Assembly: GCF_006716865.1 (NCBI RefSeq)
Contig: NZ_VFPT01000001.1
Coordinates: 1,421,001 to 1,485,000, forward strand
Source of the DNA: Roseinatronobacter monicus
Lineage (GTDB): Bacteria > Pseudomonadota > Alphaproteobacteria > Rhodobacterales > Rhodobacteraceae
Length of the DNA: 64,000 nt
Direction of reading: 5' to 3'
Each line of letters starts with the position of its first letter. The first letter of the stretch is position 1. Shown in pieces: positions 1-8,746 of the stretch. Both the position numbers and the translations under genes were made by a program. The notes beneath the pieces were generated by a model. It did no database searches. It saw only the letters and a list, made by a program, of their open reading frames with translations, and was not told the origin of the DNA.

Positions 1-205
1 CCAGCACTTCATGGCTGTCGAGTTGGGGCACATCGACCACTTCGATCTGCATCGCCTTTTCGGGTGTGCCGTGCCGCTCGCGGCGGATGGCCCATGCATA
101 CATCTGCTTGGGCACAAAACCGAGGGGCGGCATTTCACCGATTTCGTAAAGGTCTTTTTCGGGTGCGTCGTAATGTGCGATGCCGTCCTGAGTATCCAGA
201 GCCAT
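1..205 (-). CDS. ccr: Crotonyl-CoA carboxylase/reductase, N-terminal part (cut by window edge)
   Basis: The first 68 residues of an MDR-superfamily reductase, continuing past the left edge. Segments such as YEIGEMPPLG and YAWAIRRERHG match my recollection of the N-terminus of alphaproteobacterial Ccr. The enzyme carries out NADPH-dependent reductive carboxylation of crotonyl-CoA to ethylmalonyl-CoA, the signature step of the ethylmalonyl-CoA pathway for acetyl-CoA assimilation. The start at 205 is supported by a GGAGG ribosome-binding site about 6 bases upstream. The catalytic domains lie outside the window, so the call rests on the N-terminus alone. Confidence 0.88.
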   Translation of the reverse strand, partial: MALDTQDGIAHYDAPEKDLYEIGEMPPLGFVPKQMYAWAIRRERHGTPEKAMQIEVVDVPQLDSHEVL

Positions 206-348
206 GTATGCCTCCATATGTTATGCCTGATGGGCCTTGGCCCGGTGAATTTGCTGCGTTGCAGAATATCATGCCGCGCTTGCAGTATGGATAAAAGTGG
301 CTGCGCAATAATGCAACCCTATTTTAGCAAATTTTGTAACTTTATGTC
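206..348 (-). promoter_or_regulatory. AT-rich upstream region of ccr
   Basis: These 143 bases separate ccr from the acyltransferase gene upstream of it on the same strand. The stretch is much richer in A/T than its surroundings and contains several TTGC/GCAA-type words, including CTGC-GTT-GCAG at about 252-262, a candidate operator. No strong -35/-10 pair stands out. It is the likely promoter region of ccr, by position only. Confidence 0.35.
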
Positions 349-1773
349 TTAGTGTGCATCCGGGTCTTGCAGGGTCTGATGCGGGGTTGTCGCGATTCCA
401 ACAGGGGCATCGCATCGTTGCAAGGTCGAGGCGGCGTAAAAGCCCAGAACACTTTCTTCGCCGGCCTTGGTGCTGATCTGCGCACCTTGTACCGTAACAA
501 TGCCGCGCAGCTTCAGCGCCGCCAGCCCGTCTGACATAGCGTCAGTGTTTTCCCCGTCTGGCAAATGAATCCATGCCCTGAGCGCATTCAATTCTGCCCG
601 CAACTTTGCGCATTCTGCCTGCAATTGCGCATGCGTACATGTTCCGCCGCAGCGAATGATCGCTGCGGCCACAAAGGGGACAGGCAGCACAGGCACCGCA
701 GACCGAATACGCTGCGTCAGATCCTCTGCCAGCGTTTCGGTGCTGGCATCCGGCGTCGTGGTCATAAACTCGCGCAGTGACAGGGGGGGGCCGTAACACA
801 TGGCGGCATATCCGAAGGGGGTGAATGTGCCCCGCAGTTTTCGCCACAAGATACGCAGCGTGAATCCCAGAACCACACGCGCGCGCACCGGAAAGCGCCG
901 GATACCTTGCTGACCCGCCGAGATCAGAACCCTGTCTTCCAGCACCCGGTCATAATTCAACGCAACCGGCACAAAAACCACATCCTGCCCTTCATGCAAA
1001 TTGAAGCCCCGAACGATGTAATGCAGCAAGCCGCGCTTGGCCTGTCCCACACTGCCCGTCAGGCTTAGGCCACCTTCGGGAAAAATGGCTTGTGTTGTGC
1101 CTTGTTGCACTGACATCTGCACATAGCGCGCAAGGATCGCCCGGTAGAGCAGGTTGGAATAGCGCCGGCGAATAAAATATGCGCCCATTGCGCGGATCAG
1201 CGCCTTGAGCGGCCAGACCCGCGCCCATTCCCCGACAGCATAACTCAGGGCCGAATGTTTCGACGCAAGCCATGTGATCAGAAAGTAATCAAGGTTTGAG
1301 CGATGATTCATAACGAAAATCACCGCCGCGCTGGAGTCGATTTCGTTCATATGGGGGGTGTCTGCGCCCCCAATGCGGACATGATACAGACCTTGGCTCA
1401 GGCGTTGCGCCAGCTTGATCGCAAAGCCGAAATAGGTAGCTGTCGAGAAGCCGGGCACGATTTCGCGCGCATAGGACCGGGCTTTCTCGAAGGCGACATT
1501 GGGCGGCACGCCTTCGTCGCGGGCATAGGCGCGGACGGCTTCCATGACTTGCGGGTCATAGATCAGCCGCGTGACCTGATCTTGCCTGCGCATGATCTTG
1601 AACGGCTCGATCGGGCGCTGCAAATGCGTGTTCAGCTTGGCGACCGCACGTTCCATCCTGCGGCGAAAGAACCACCGCACAGATGGGAAGAGGAAATGCG
1701 ATGCAAAGGTTACAGCAGCAAAACCAAGTATTAGAATCAGTGCCCACATGGGCAAGGTAACAGTCTGGAACAT
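349..1773 (-). CDS. PlsB-type glycerol-3-phosphate / acylglycerophosphate acyltransferase
   Basis: A 474-residue membrane-associated acyltransferase of the phospholipid synthesis (PlsB/PlsC) superfamily, expected to transfer acyl groups to a glycerol-phosphate acceptor at the inner membrane. The N-terminus has one hydrophobic segment (about residues 8-25). The catalytic HX4D motif is HRSNLD (His157, Asp162) and the substrate-binding motif is FPEGG at about 231-235. It is shorter than E. coli PlsB (about 800 residues) but clearly larger than PlsC. It reads in the same direction as ccr, 143 bases away. The exact acceptor cannot be told from sequence. Confidence 0.8.
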   Translation of the reverse strand: MFQTVTLPMWALILILGFAAVTFASHFLFPSVRWFFRRRMERAVAKLNTHLQRPIEPFKIMRRQDQVTRLIYDPQVMEAVRAYARDEGVPPNVAFEKARSYAREIVPGFSTATYFGFAIKLAQRLSQGLYHVRIGGADTPHMNEIDSSAAVIFVMNHRSNLDYFLITWLASKHSALSYAVGEWARVWPLKALIRAMGAYFIRRRYSNLLYRAILARYVQMSVQQGTTQAIFPEGGLSLTGSVGQAKRGLLHYIVRGFNLHEGQDVVFVPVALNYDRVLEDRVLISAGQQGIRRFPVRARVVLGFTLRILWRKLRGTFTPFGYAAMCYGPPLSLREFMTTTPDASTETLAEDLTQRIRSAVPVLPVPFVAAAIIRCGGTCTHAQLQAECAKLRAELNALRAWIHLPDGENTDAMSDGLAALKLRGIVTVQGAQISTKAGEESVLGFYAASTLQRCDAPVGIATTPHQTLQDPDAH

Positions 1774-1830
1774 GGCGACAATCTTGCAGGAATGCGCGGG
1801 TTGGTAAATCCCACATGTACCATTCGATCT

Positions 1831-1864
1831 AAAACAGATGGCCCCGGATTTACGTCCGGGGCCA
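1831..1864 (-). terminator. Rho-independent terminator of ndk
   Basis: A perfect 10-bp stem (1839-1848 with 1855-1864, 6-base loop) is followed on the minus strand by TTTT at 1834-1831. It lies just downstream of the ndk stop codon. Confidence 0.75.
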
Positions 1865-1931
1865 GCGTTAACTTGTGCTTATGTCGCTACATGCGGCAGC
1901 GATTCTGTCGCAAGGCAATTTGCCTGCGTGG

Positions 1932-2354
1932 TCAGCCGACCAGTTCAAGGCCAGAGAAGTAGTATGCAATCTCTTGCGCTGCGGTTTCTGGCGCATCAGA
2001 GCCATGAACCGAATTCTCACCGACAGATTGTGCAAACTCAGCACGAATCGTTCCGGCTGCTGCATCTGCCGGGTTGGTCGCGCCCATAACTTCGCGGTTC
2101 TTTGCGATAGCGCCTTCGCCCTCAAGCACTTGCACCACAACCGGAGCAGATGCCATGAATTCGCACAGTTCGTCGTAGAACGGCCGTTCGGCATGGACTT
2201 CGTAGAATTTGCCAGCTTGCGCTTTGGTCAGATGGATGCGCTTTTGCGCAACGATGCGCAGGCCTGCCTCCTCAAACTTGGCATTGATCTTGCCAGTCAG
2301 GTTGCGGTTGGTCGCGTCGGGTTTGATGATCGACAGCGTGCGTTCAATAGCCAT
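1932..2354 (-). CDS. ndk: Nucleoside diphosphate kinase
   Basis: A 140-residue enzyme moving the gamma phosphate of ATP onto NDPs through a phosphohistidine. It begins [14 protein letters not shown], the canonical family start. The active-site histidine is His117 in the NSVHGSD motif. Length is normal for the family. The start at 2354 has a GGAG site upstream; an in-frame start seven codons earlier is less likely. It forms a single-gene unit with its own terminator. Confidence 0.96.
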   Translation of the reverse strand: MAIERTLSIIKPDATNRNLTGKINAKFEEAGLRIVAQKRIHLTKAQAGKFYEVHAERPFYDELCEFMASAPVVVQVLEGEGAIAKNREVMGATNPADAAAGTIRAEFAQSVGENSVHGSDAPETAAQEIAYYFSGLELVG

Positions 2355-2539
2355 GATACTCTCCAGAAATGTCAATCCGGGCTGCGGGCCCAGTCGTCGC
2401 GCGGCTTATCATGCTGCGCAGGAAGAGGGAAGCCTTCTGGCGCGAGCAAGTGGGCGGCATGCTGCAATAAGTTGCCCTATCGGCGCGCAACACGGCGAGA
2501 TGTTGTGCAGATAGTATTTGTCCGCGCACGGGCGGGTTG

Positions 2540-2554
2540 ATATGTCAGACATAT
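2540..2554. promoter_or_regulatory. 15-bp palindrome overlapping the start codon of the DUF2182 gene
   Basis: ATATGTC-A-GACATAT is a perfect 7-bp inverted repeat around one central base. Its right arm runs into the ATG at 2553. The position suits a repressor site that blocks initiation. If translation starts instead at the in-frame ATG at 2595, the palindrome would sit in the leader. No regulator gene lies adjacent, so its binder is unknown. Confidence 0.4.
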
Positions 2555-3371
2555 GGCGCATGACGCGCCACAGAAAAATGTCGGGCAGGTCGATATGCAA
2601 TTTGCAGGTGCAGTGCGAAGACTAAGCACCCCGCATTGGGTGGGGTTCTATAGTCTGGTCGCCCTGTGCTGGAGCGCGCTGTACGCGATGCAATTGCCCG
2701 CAGACCTGATCGCAGCGGCAGATTTCTATGGCGCGGATTTTTGGCAAGCGATTTGCCGAGTCGAGCCGGGCCTTGCCGGGGCCCCTAGTATATTTCTGAT
2801 GTGGGCGCTGATGTCAGTGGCGATGATGGCCCCAACTGTAGTGCCGACATTTGCGACATGGCATGATTTGGTGCAGTCGGGCAAAGCGCCGGGCTTTGCA
2901 CTGTTGCTGGCGGGGTTTCTTGTGGTCTGGGTGGGCTTTGCAGTGCTGGCAACACTGGCGCAGATCGCGCTGGCGACAGCAGGTCTGGTCAATCCCATCG
3001 GCGAAAGCACGCATGCCGCACTCAATGCAGCGCTTTTGGCAGCGGCGGGGCTGTACCAGTTCTCTGCGTTGAAAGAGGCCTGTCTTGCCAAATGCCGCCA
3101 TCCACTGACCTTCTTCATGCAGCATTGGCAAACAGGGCCGTGGCGCATGGGGCTGCGCTTGGGGGCGGTTTGTCTGGGCTGCTGCTGGGCGTTGATGATG
3201 CTGGCTTTCGTTGGCGGCACCATGAACCTGTTGTGGATGGGCGGCGCTATGGGGCTGATGGCGCTAGAGAAATTACCTTCAATTGGCGCGGTACTGACGC
3301 GTCCCTTGGGCTATGGGCTGCTTGCGGCAAGTGCGGCAGTCGTGATTTTCAATCTGGGAGGATGGATATGA
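2553..3371 (+). CDS. DUF2182 polytopic membrane protein
   Basis: A 272-residue integral membrane protein with about seven hydrophobic segments. It carries the family hallmark ALKEACLAKCRHP near residues 170-185, on a cytoplasmic or periplasmic loop, where paired cysteines and a histidine could bind metal. DUF2182 members are often described as predicted metal-binding membrane proteins, but the function is not established. It is translationally coupled (ATGA overlap) to the downstream DUF1326 gene, so the two products probably work together. The start at 2553 has a poor ribosome-binding site; ATG 2595 is an alternative. Confidence 0.8.
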   Translation: MAHDAPQKNVGQVDMQFAGAVRRLSTPHWVGFYSLVALCWSALYAMQLPADLIAAADFYGADFWQAICRVEPGLAGAPSIFLMWALMSVAMMAPTVVPTFATWHDLVQSGKAPGFALLLAGFLVVWVGFAVLATLAQIALATAGLVNPIGESTHAALNAALLAAAGLYQFSALKEACLAKCRHPLTFFMQHWQTGPWRMGLRLGAVCLGCCWALMMLAFVGGTMNLLWMGGAMGLMALEKLPSIGAVLTRPLGYGLLAASAAVVIFNLGGWI

Positions 3372-4015
3372 CCGAAACTATGGACAAACCAGCCGTGGGC
3401 ACTGTGCCTTGGGCGATCAAGGGCGAGTTGATCCTGAACTGCAATTGCACGGTTTTCTGCCCCTGTGTCGTTAGCCTTGGCAAACATGCGCCCACGGAAG
3501 GGTATTGTCAGGCATGGGCGGGCGTGCGGATCGACAGCGGCCATTATGGCGACACGGATATTTCGGGTCTGAATGTCGGGCTGTTGCTGGAAATTCCGGG
3601 CCTTATGGCGCGGGGCAACTGGCAGGCGGCGGCCTTTATCGACGAGCGCGCGACCGAAGATGCCTATGAGGGGTTGGTCAATATTTTCTCAGGGGCCGCA
3701 CGCGGCACAACGGGTCTGTTCGGGCTGCTGGTGAGCGAGTTTCTTGGCGCGGAACGTGCCGCCATTTCCTATGAGACAGAGGGCGACAAACGCCGCCTGA
3801 TGGTTGGCAAGAAAATTCAGGGCGAGGTTGTGCCCGTGCGCGGCGCAGATCCCGACCGCGAGATTGTCGTGACCAACACTGAATATTGGATGGGACCGGA
3901 TATTACCGTCGCCACCGCCACCAAGGGCCGTGTGCGCGCATTCGGGCGTGTGTGGGATTTCGATGGCCGATCTGCCGAGATATGTCAGATAGACTGGAAC
4001 GGTCCGGGCCGCTAA
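3368..4015 (+). CDS. DUF1326 cysteine-rich protein
   Basis: A 215-residue soluble protein with the DUF1326 signature CNCTVFCPC (Cys25, Cys27, Cys31, Cys33) plus Cys47. This arrangement could bind a thiophilic metal or act in thiol redox chemistry; the biochemical role is unknown. There is no signal peptide. The start is the ATG at 3368, preceded by GGGAGG and overlapping the upstream stop codon by 4 bases. Pairing of DUF1326 with DUF2182 recurs in bacterial genomes as I recall it. Metal handling is inference. Confidence 0.82.
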   Translation: MTETMDKPAVGTVPWAIKGELILNCNCTVFCPCVVSLGKHAPTEGYCQAWAGVRIDSGHYGDTDISGLNVGLLLEIPGLMARGNWQAAAFIDERATEDAYEGLVNIFSGAARGTTGLFGLLVSEFLGAERAAISYETEGDKRRLMVGKKIQGEVVPVRGADPDREIVVTNTEYWMGPDITVATATKGRVRAFGRVWDFDGRSAEICQIDWNGPGR

Positions 4016-4164
4016 AGGCGCATTCGGCACATTCGCACTGAGAGGCATTGCCGAAAGTGGAAATGCTTTCTCAAGGCGGATGGTGAGAGCTGGTGCAACC
4101 TTGTCCCAGTCTCATAAGGCGCCGAAACGCGTTGTAAGGTCTGGTCCGGTTTTTGCTGGTTATG

Positions 4165-4239
4165 TGGTGCCCGGGGGCGGAATCGAACCACCGACACGAG
4201 GATTTTCAATCCACTGCTCTACCCCTGAGCTACCCGGGC
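4165..4239 (-). tRNA. tRNA-Phe (anticodon GAA)
   Basis: A full 75-base cloverleaf read on the minus strand. The acceptor stem is GCCCGGG/CCCGGGC with discriminator A and an encoded CCA. The D-arm stem is GCTC/GAGC, the anticodon loop is TTGAAAA (anticodon GAA), and the T arm is GGTGG-TTCGATT-CCGCC. The anticodon stem GTGGA/TCCTC has one T-T mismatch at its second pair. It lies downstream of yacG. Confidence 0.97.
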
Positions 4240-4341
4240 ACGGGTGCATCTTGCGATGCAAAGCGCGTCGTTTTGCGCTGGGTGTGGGTGTCTTATTGCA
4301 GGGATTTCAGACTGTCCAGAGGCTTTGATAAAAAACTGTGA

Positions 4342-4518
4342 TCAAGTCTGGCCATCATCCCCAACTGGGTCGGACGGGTCGTCATCTTGCTGGGTCAAAG
4401 GCACGGGAATTGTATAATCTTCACGAAACCAGCGCGCCAGATCGACATCGGCGCAGCGGCGTGAACAGAACGGGCGATATGTGGGGTCGGTGGGTTTCTT
4501 GCAGATCGGACAACTCAT
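4342..4518 (-). CDS. yacG: DNA gyrase inhibitor YacG (zinc finger)
   Basis: A 58-residue protein with the four zinc-binding cysteines of YacG: CPIC at Cys3/Cys6 and CSRRC at Cys18/Cys22. It continues with the typical DLARWF segment and an acidic tail rich in Asp. YacG binds GyrB and inhibits gyrase in E. coli. Its start overlaps the stop of the RNase E/G gene by 4 bases (ATGA), so it is translationally coupled. It is the last protein gene of the infA-maf-rng run. Confidence 0.93.
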   Translation of the reverse strand: MSCPICKKPTDPTYRPFCSRRCADVDLARWFREDYTIPVPLTQQDDDPSDPVGDDGQT

Positions 4519-5552
4519 TGCAGCACCTGTCGAAGTGGCATGCGGTCGCGTTTGCGGGTCAGTTCATAATTCCCCAAAGGGGTCCATCCTGCAAGCGTGA
4601 CATCGCGCCCGTCTTGGCGAAAGGCCGCACGCAAGGACTGCTCAAGGATCTGGCGCTCTTTCTTTGGAAAAGGCGCAAAATCAATCACGATCTGACCGCC
4701 AATTCCGCGCAAGCGCACCTGTCGGGGCAGGTCGCGCACACTGGCGATATTGGCCTTTAGCCCTGCGGCGGGGCTGGTATCCGGCCCTGTGTTGACATCA
4801 ACTGCGATCAGCGCGCGGGTCGTCTCGATCACCATTGTTGCGCCGTTGGGCAATGCCACTTCGGGCTGTAAAAGCTGGTCTATCGCCTCGTCTACATTGT
4901 GGCGCGCAAAGCTGCCATCGCTGTCATCCAGACTGTCAGGGGTTGCCCAGTCGCGCCACGCGGCATGATGCGGGGCAGGGGCATCGACAAGGATTTCCGG
5001 CGCGCCTTCTGTATCGGCCAGAACCGCCTCGGCGAGCGAGCGCATGTGAACAATATCGGCCAAGACCGTTTCATCCTCGGCCGCGTCGCACGCAGACCGC
5101 AGGATCAGCCCGAGCGACGGGTCAGCGCCAGCCATCGCTTCTTGTGCAAGCTGCGACAGTCTCTGGCTACGTTCGGCATCATCAATCTGGCGGGAAATGT
5201 TCAGCCCCGGCGCATCAGGCGTGATAATCGCATAGCGGCTTTTGAACATCAGGCGCGTGTTTAGCGGAACAGCTTTGCCCGCCTCTGCCAGCCCCGTCAC
5301 CTGCACCAGAAGTGACATTCCCGGACGCAACCCGTTGGTCTGACGCAAAAATCCGCTTTGCCCACCGGGCAGATCGACAAATGCGCCACCCAGTCCCTTG
5401 ACCGGACGCCCCAATTTGCCGCGACACAGGGTTTCGGGCGGCAGCCTGTTGTCATCCAGTGCGATCAGCAATTCTTCCAGCCGTCCATCGACCATCCGTG
5501 CCGCTGCTTCGCGGCCCCGGAAATGGTCCAATGCAATGACGCTTCCCTTCAT
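4515..5552 (-). CDS. rng: Short ribonuclease E/G family protein
   Basis: A 345-residue homologue of the RNase E/G catalytic core. The two catalytic aspartates are seen in AVDVNTG (Asp252) and VIDFAPF (Asp291). An S1-like region lies around residues 55-110. The CPxC zinc-link and C-terminal region of full RNase G (about 490 residues) are absent, so this is a compact form. I recall such short versions next to maf in Rhodobacterales. The start at 5552 overlaps the maf stop (ATGA); a longer in-frame extension lacks family similarity. Confidence 0.85.
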   Translation of the reverse strand: MKGSVIALDHFRGREAAARMVDGRLEELLIALDDNRLPPETLCRGKLGRPVKGLGGAFVDLPGGQSGFLRQTNGLRPGMSLLVQVTGLAEAGKAVPLNTRLMFKSRYAIITPDAPGLNISRQIDDAERSQRLSQLAQEAMAGADPSLGLILRSACDAAEDETVLADIVHMRSLAEAVLADTEGAPEILVDAPAPHHAAWRDWATPDSLDDSDGSFARHNVDEAIDQLLQPEVALPNGATMVIETTRALIAVDVNTGPDTSPAAGLKANIASVRDLPRQVRLRGIGGQIVIDFAPFPKKERQILEQSLRAAFRQDGRDVTLAGWTPLGNYELTRKRDRMPLRQVLQ

Positions 5553-6118
5553 GTGCCCCACCTTAGCCCTGCTGCGCGCAAAAGTTGCGCTGTCTCCATG
5601 GCGGGCAGGCCCATCACCCCGGTATACGAACCTTGTATCCACGAAATGAACGCACCGCCACGCCCCTGAATGGCATAGCCGCCAGCCTTGCCCTGCCACT
5701 CGTTCGAGGACAGATATTCATTCAAGTCATCATCGGACAACCGCTTCATCTTTACGGCTGTGACTTGCGTGCGCGCCCAAGTTTGTGCGCCGCGCCGCAA
5801 GGCCAGCGATGTGATGACATTGTGACGCCGCCCCGACAACAGCAGCAGGAATTGCGCCGCCTGTGCCGCGTCTTCAGGTTTGCCCAGAATGCGACGTCCC
5901 AGCGCCACAGTGGTATCGGCCACCAGAACAATATCGTCAGGGTCTGATGGGATCGCATCCAGCTTGGCGCGCGTCACGCGTTCGCAATAGGGGCGCGGCA
6001 ATTCATTTTTGCGGGGCGTCTCGTCAATATCGGCGGCGGTAATTGCATCGGGTATGATGCCAAGCCCCGCCAAAATATCTTTTCGACGTGGGCTGCCAGA
6101 GCCTAGAATCAGGCGCAT
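5549..6118 (-). CDS. maf: Maf-family nucleoside triphosphate pyrophosphatase
   Basis: A 189-residue Maf protein that hydrolyses non-canonical or excess nucleoside triphosphates. Motifs seen are GSGSPRR at the N-terminus, DETPR, VADTTV, and GYAIQGRGG followed by [10 protein letters not shown] near the C-terminus. Length is typical. It starts 3 bases after the infA stop codon and overlaps the RNase gene by 4 bases, so infA-maf-rng-yacG probably forms one transcript. Confidence 0.93.
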   Translation of the reverse strand: MRLILGSGSPRRKDILAGLGIIPDAITAADIDETPRKNELPRPYCERVTRAKLDAIPSDPDDIVLVADTTVALGRRILGKPEDAAQAAQFLLLLSGRRHNVITSLALRRGAQTWARTQVTAVKMKRLSDDDLNEYLSSNEWQGKAGGYAIQGRGGAFISWIQGSYTGVMGLPAMETAQLLRAAGLRWGT

Positions 6119-6121
6119 GGC

Positions 6122-6340
6122 TTATTTGAAGCGATAGTTGATACGACCCTTTGTAAGGTCATAGGGGGTCATTTCCACCTGAACCTTGTCGCCGACCAGA
6201 ACCCGGATGCGGTTCTTGCGCATCTTGCCTGCCATATGTGCGTTGATCTCATGGCCGTTTTCCAGCTCGACCCGAAATGTCGCATTTGGCAGAAGTTCTT
6301 TCACGACACCGGGGAATTCGAGCAGTTCTTCCTTGGCCAT
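6122..6340 (-). CDS. infA: Translation initiation factor IF-1
   Basis: A 72-residue OB-fold protein, the standard IF-1 length, containing [31 protein letters not shown] and the ending [10 protein letters not shown]. It binds the 30S A site during initiation. It heads the infA-maf-rng-yacG run and is 77 bases downstream of the carbon-nitrogen hydrolase gene. Confidence 0.97.
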   Translation of the reverse strand: MAKEELLEFPGVVKELLPNATFRVELENGHEINAHMAGKMRKNRIRVLVGDKVQVEMTPYDLTKGRINYRFK

Positions 6341-6417
6341 GGTAACTCCATATTTATTTCGCGCACGGAAACCGTGCGCCGCTTAAATGCGCGCAATGCG
6401 CGGGGTTTTCAAGCCTT

Positions 6418-7305
6418 TTATAGGGATTTGCAGTGCTCTACCTGCAATGAAATGCGCGCATGTTGCTCGCTCCAATGTGCGTGGTTCAACACTGCGCCAG
6501 AACTGCGCACGCGGGCAATCGCCTCCAGACTGATTTCTGCGCTGGCCCAACCGGGCACATTCAGGGCGGTTTGCGCCAAAATTCCGGTGTCGGGAAAACC
6601 CAGATCCGGTGGCCCATAGATCGCAGCGGCGCCCGTGTTCATATCGACAGCAGGGCACCAGTTCGCGGCCCCGACTGTCGGGGAATGAACCGCGATACAC
6701 TGGTTTTCCAGCGCGCGCGCCATCGCGCCGATCTTGACGCGGTTATATCCGGCCAGTGCTTCGGTCGCGGACGGGGCCAGCAGGATTTCGGCGCCAGAAT
6801 CCACCAGCGCGCGCGCCAAAAGCGGAAATTCGCTGTCATAACAGATGATTACACCCAGCTTTCCAAGCGCTGTGTCGAACACGCGCAACCCCTGACCAGG
6901 GGCAATGTCCCAATCTTCGCGCTCGAACCGTGTCATGATCTGCTTGTCCTGATGCCCGATCACGCCTGTCGGACCATAGAGGATCGCGCGGTTCACAGGG
7001 CGGGGGGCTTCGGCCCATGCGGGGCCACTCGCACCCAGAATATGGACGCCATGGGTGTGGGCAAGCTGGCAATGCAGATCAATCACGGCCGCTTCATGGC
7101 GGATCACCTCATGCAAAGCGGCTTCCAGATCAGCGGCCACCTCGGCCCCGCCAAGGCTGACCAGTTCCATTGCGCCATATTCCGGAAAGACCAGCAAATC
7201 CGCGCCCTCATCGGCGGCACGGGCCACCCAGTCACCAAGTTTTGTTTTGTAGCTTTCCCAGTCAGGCAGGAAATCCAGCGGATAGGCCGCAGCAGCAATT
7301 TTCAT
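6418..7305 (-). CDS. Carbon-nitrogen hydrolase (nitrilase superfamily)
   Basis: A 295-residue nitrilase-fold enzyme with the full catalytic triad: Glu42 in FPEYGAME, Lys121 in DKQIM and Cys155 in VIICYDSEFP. Family members hydrolyse nitriles, amides or carbamoyl groups; the substrate cannot be assigned. The start at 7305 overlaps the stop of the GNAT gene by 4 bases, so the two are coupled. With the next two genes it forms a small cassette between infA and the phosphatase gene. Confidence 0.88.
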   Translation of the reverse strand: MKIAAAAYPLDFLPDWESYKTKLGDWVARAADEGADLLVFPEYGAMELVSLGGAEVAADLEAALHEVIRHEAAVIDLHCQLAHTHGVHILGASGPAWAEAPRPVNRAILYGPTGVIGHQDKQIMTRFEREDWDIAPGQGLRVFDTALGKLGVIICYDSEFPLLARALVDSGAEILLAPSATEALAGYNRVKIGAMARALENQCIAVHSPTVGAANWCPAVDMNTGAAAIYGPPDLGFPDTGILAQTALNVPGWASAEISLEAIARVRSSGAVLNHAHWSEQHARISLQVEHCKSL

Positions 7306-7889
7306 AGCTCTCGCATCCAGAATTGAAGGGGTTTCACGCTGTCCTGCGCGGCGTCGATGTCGCGCCACGGGAAATGGGCGACAACACCGTCTAGCGGGGC
7401 ATAGCCACGCGCGCGCCAGAACCCGTCCAGCGGGCGATACCCTTGGGGGCGGGCAGGGTGGTCGGCAGGACGGATGACACTGCAAAAGGCAGCTTTTCTA
7501 TACCCAAGCGCGCGCGCATGGTCTTCGCGCAGATCAAAGAAGCGATGGCCAGCGCCCTGTCCGCGATACTCGGGCAGCAACACGGATTCGGCGCAGTAAA
7601 AGATCGCGTCAGTGTCATATGGGGACTGCTCAAAGGCCTGTGCAAACTCTGCGTCGGCGTCACTCAGCGGCACGCCGGTTGAGGCACCGACCAGTTTTGC
7701 GCCGTCAAACGCAGCGGCAACAATCGCGCGCGGGTTGTCACGATATCCGTGCAAATAGCCGCGCTCATAGTCCAGATCGCCCTCGTACAGATAGGGCCAG
7801 TCCCGAAACACCCGTATGCGCAATTCGGCCAGCCCGTCCATGATTGGCGCAATTTGCGCGCCTTTCAGGGGTTCTATCCGTAAACTCAT
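7302..7889 (-). CDS. GNAT-family N-acetyltransferase
   Basis: A 195-residue GNAT protein. The acetyl-CoA binding motif A is visible as LLPEYRGQGAGHRFFD near residues 107-122. The C-terminus (DGFWRARGYAPLDG) resembles the end of many GNAT enzymes. It overlaps the carbon-nitrogen hydrolase downstream and the NTF2-like gene upstream by 4 bases each (ATGA). Tight coupling to a nitrilase-type enzyme suggests successive action on one nitrogen-containing metabolite, which is inference. Confidence 0.85.
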   Translation of the reverse strand: MSLRIEPLKGAQIAPIMDGLAELRIRVFRDWPYLYEGDLDYERGYLHGYRDNPRAIVAAAFDGAKLVGASTGVPLSDADAEFAQAFEQSPYDTDAIFYCAESVLLPEYRGQGAGHRFFDLREDHARALGYRKAAFCSVIRPADHPARPQGYRPLDGFWRARGYAPLDGVVAHFPWRDIDAAQDSVKPLQFWMREL

Positions 7890-8284
7890 GCAGAGACCTG
7901 TGTGATCCAGTCTTGTAGGTTATAATATGTGGTAATCCGAGTGATTTTTCCACCGCTCAGCGTGAAAAACGATCCGGCGGGCAAGACATAGCGCTGACCA
8001 TGTGCTTCGGGCAGGCCGGGATCGGTTTGCAGATATTCACCATGCACCACAAATTCAGCCGCCGCACGGGTGCTGTCTTCGTTCACGAAAACGACCATAT
8101 CGCGCAATGTCTCGCGGTAGCTGACGCCCATATGGCTGCAAAACTCTGCGAATTTCGCCCGCCCTTCGCGCATCTCACCCTGATTGACAAAATGCTGCAC
8201 ATCATCGCTGACAAGGGCCAACATCGTGTCTGTGTCGCCTGAATTAAAGGCCGTAAAATAGCGCTCAATGATGCTGCTGCTCAT
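7886..8284 (-). CDS. NTF2/SnoaL-like protein
   Basis: A 132-residue cone-fold protein of the NTF2-like (SnoaL/ketosteroid isomerase) type. It shows the usual N-terminal helix with FTAFNSGDTDTMLALVSDDV and a C-terminal strand region ending ITTYYNLQDWI. Such proteins bind small hydrophobic ligands or act as isomerases or hydratases; no activity can be named here. It overlaps the GNAT gene by 4 bases and follows the phosphatase gene after 3 bases. Confidence 0.8.
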   Translation of the reverse strand: MSSSIIERYFTAFNSGDTDTMLALVSDDVQHFVNQGEMREGRAKFAEFCSHMGVSYRETLRDMVVFVNEDSTRAAAEFVVHGEYLQTDPGLPEAHGQRYVLPAGSFFTLSGGKITRITTYYNLQDWITQVSA

Positions 8285-8287
8285 GCT

Positions 8288-8746
8288 CTACCTTTCCGTG
8301 GGTGGCCCGAACCGGGCCAGTATATTTTCCTTGATCTGGTCGCGCACCTGCCGATAGGCCGCAAGCTTGGCGTCGCGCGTCTCGCCCAGACCCGAGGGGT
8401 CCATGATCGGCCAGTATTCGACGTCGATATGGGCAAAGCGGGTCAGTTCCAGTGCCTGACGCTGGCTCGCGGGCGACAGGGCAACGATCAGGTCAAACCC
8501 CGACAGATCATCGCCCCAATCCACCATCTCCTCGAAAGAGCGTGCGCGGTGTCGCTCCAACTCGACCCCGGCTTCAAGGCTGACGGCAACAGAAAACCCA
8601 TCCACATCGCGGTCATTGCGCACACCGGCGGATTGCACATAGGCGCGCTGGCCATACAGCTTTTTCATCAACCCTTCAGCGATTGGCGACCGAACCGAGT
8701 TGTGGTCGCAGCAAAACAGCACCGAGGAAGGAAAGCGTTTCGCCAT
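8288..8746 (-). CDS. Low-molecular-weight protein-tyrosine phosphatase-like protein
   Basis: A 152-residue LMW-PTP fold protein. The P-loop C-X5-R is Cys13-DHNSV-Arg19 followed by Ser, and an aspartate general acid is present in IMDPSG. It could be a tyrosine phosphatase or an arsenate-reductase-like enzyme. The double Cys12-Cys13 is worth noting for redox regulation. Its start directly follows the UPF0262 stop codon, matching a gene order I recall from Rhodobacterales (UPF0262, phosphatase, infA). Confidence 0.85.
   Translation of the reverse strand: MAKRFPSSVLFCCDHNSVRSPIAEGLMKKLYGQRAYVQSAGVRNDRDVDGFSVAVSLEAGVELERHRARSFEEMVDWGDDLSGFDLIVALSPASQRQALELTRFAHIDVEYWPIMDPSGLGETRDAKLAAYRQVRDQIKENILARFGPPTER

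Noticed and set aside
1303..1734. Long open frame opposite the acyltransferase gene
   Set aside because: It lies wholly antisense to a gene with clear catalytic motifs, has no ribosome-binding site and no recognisable domain. High-GC codon bias makes such shadows common here.
2376..4239. Integration of a mobile element into tRNA-Phe
   Set aside because: No integrase gene and no second copy of the tRNA 3' end were seen near the DUF2182/DUF1326 genes.
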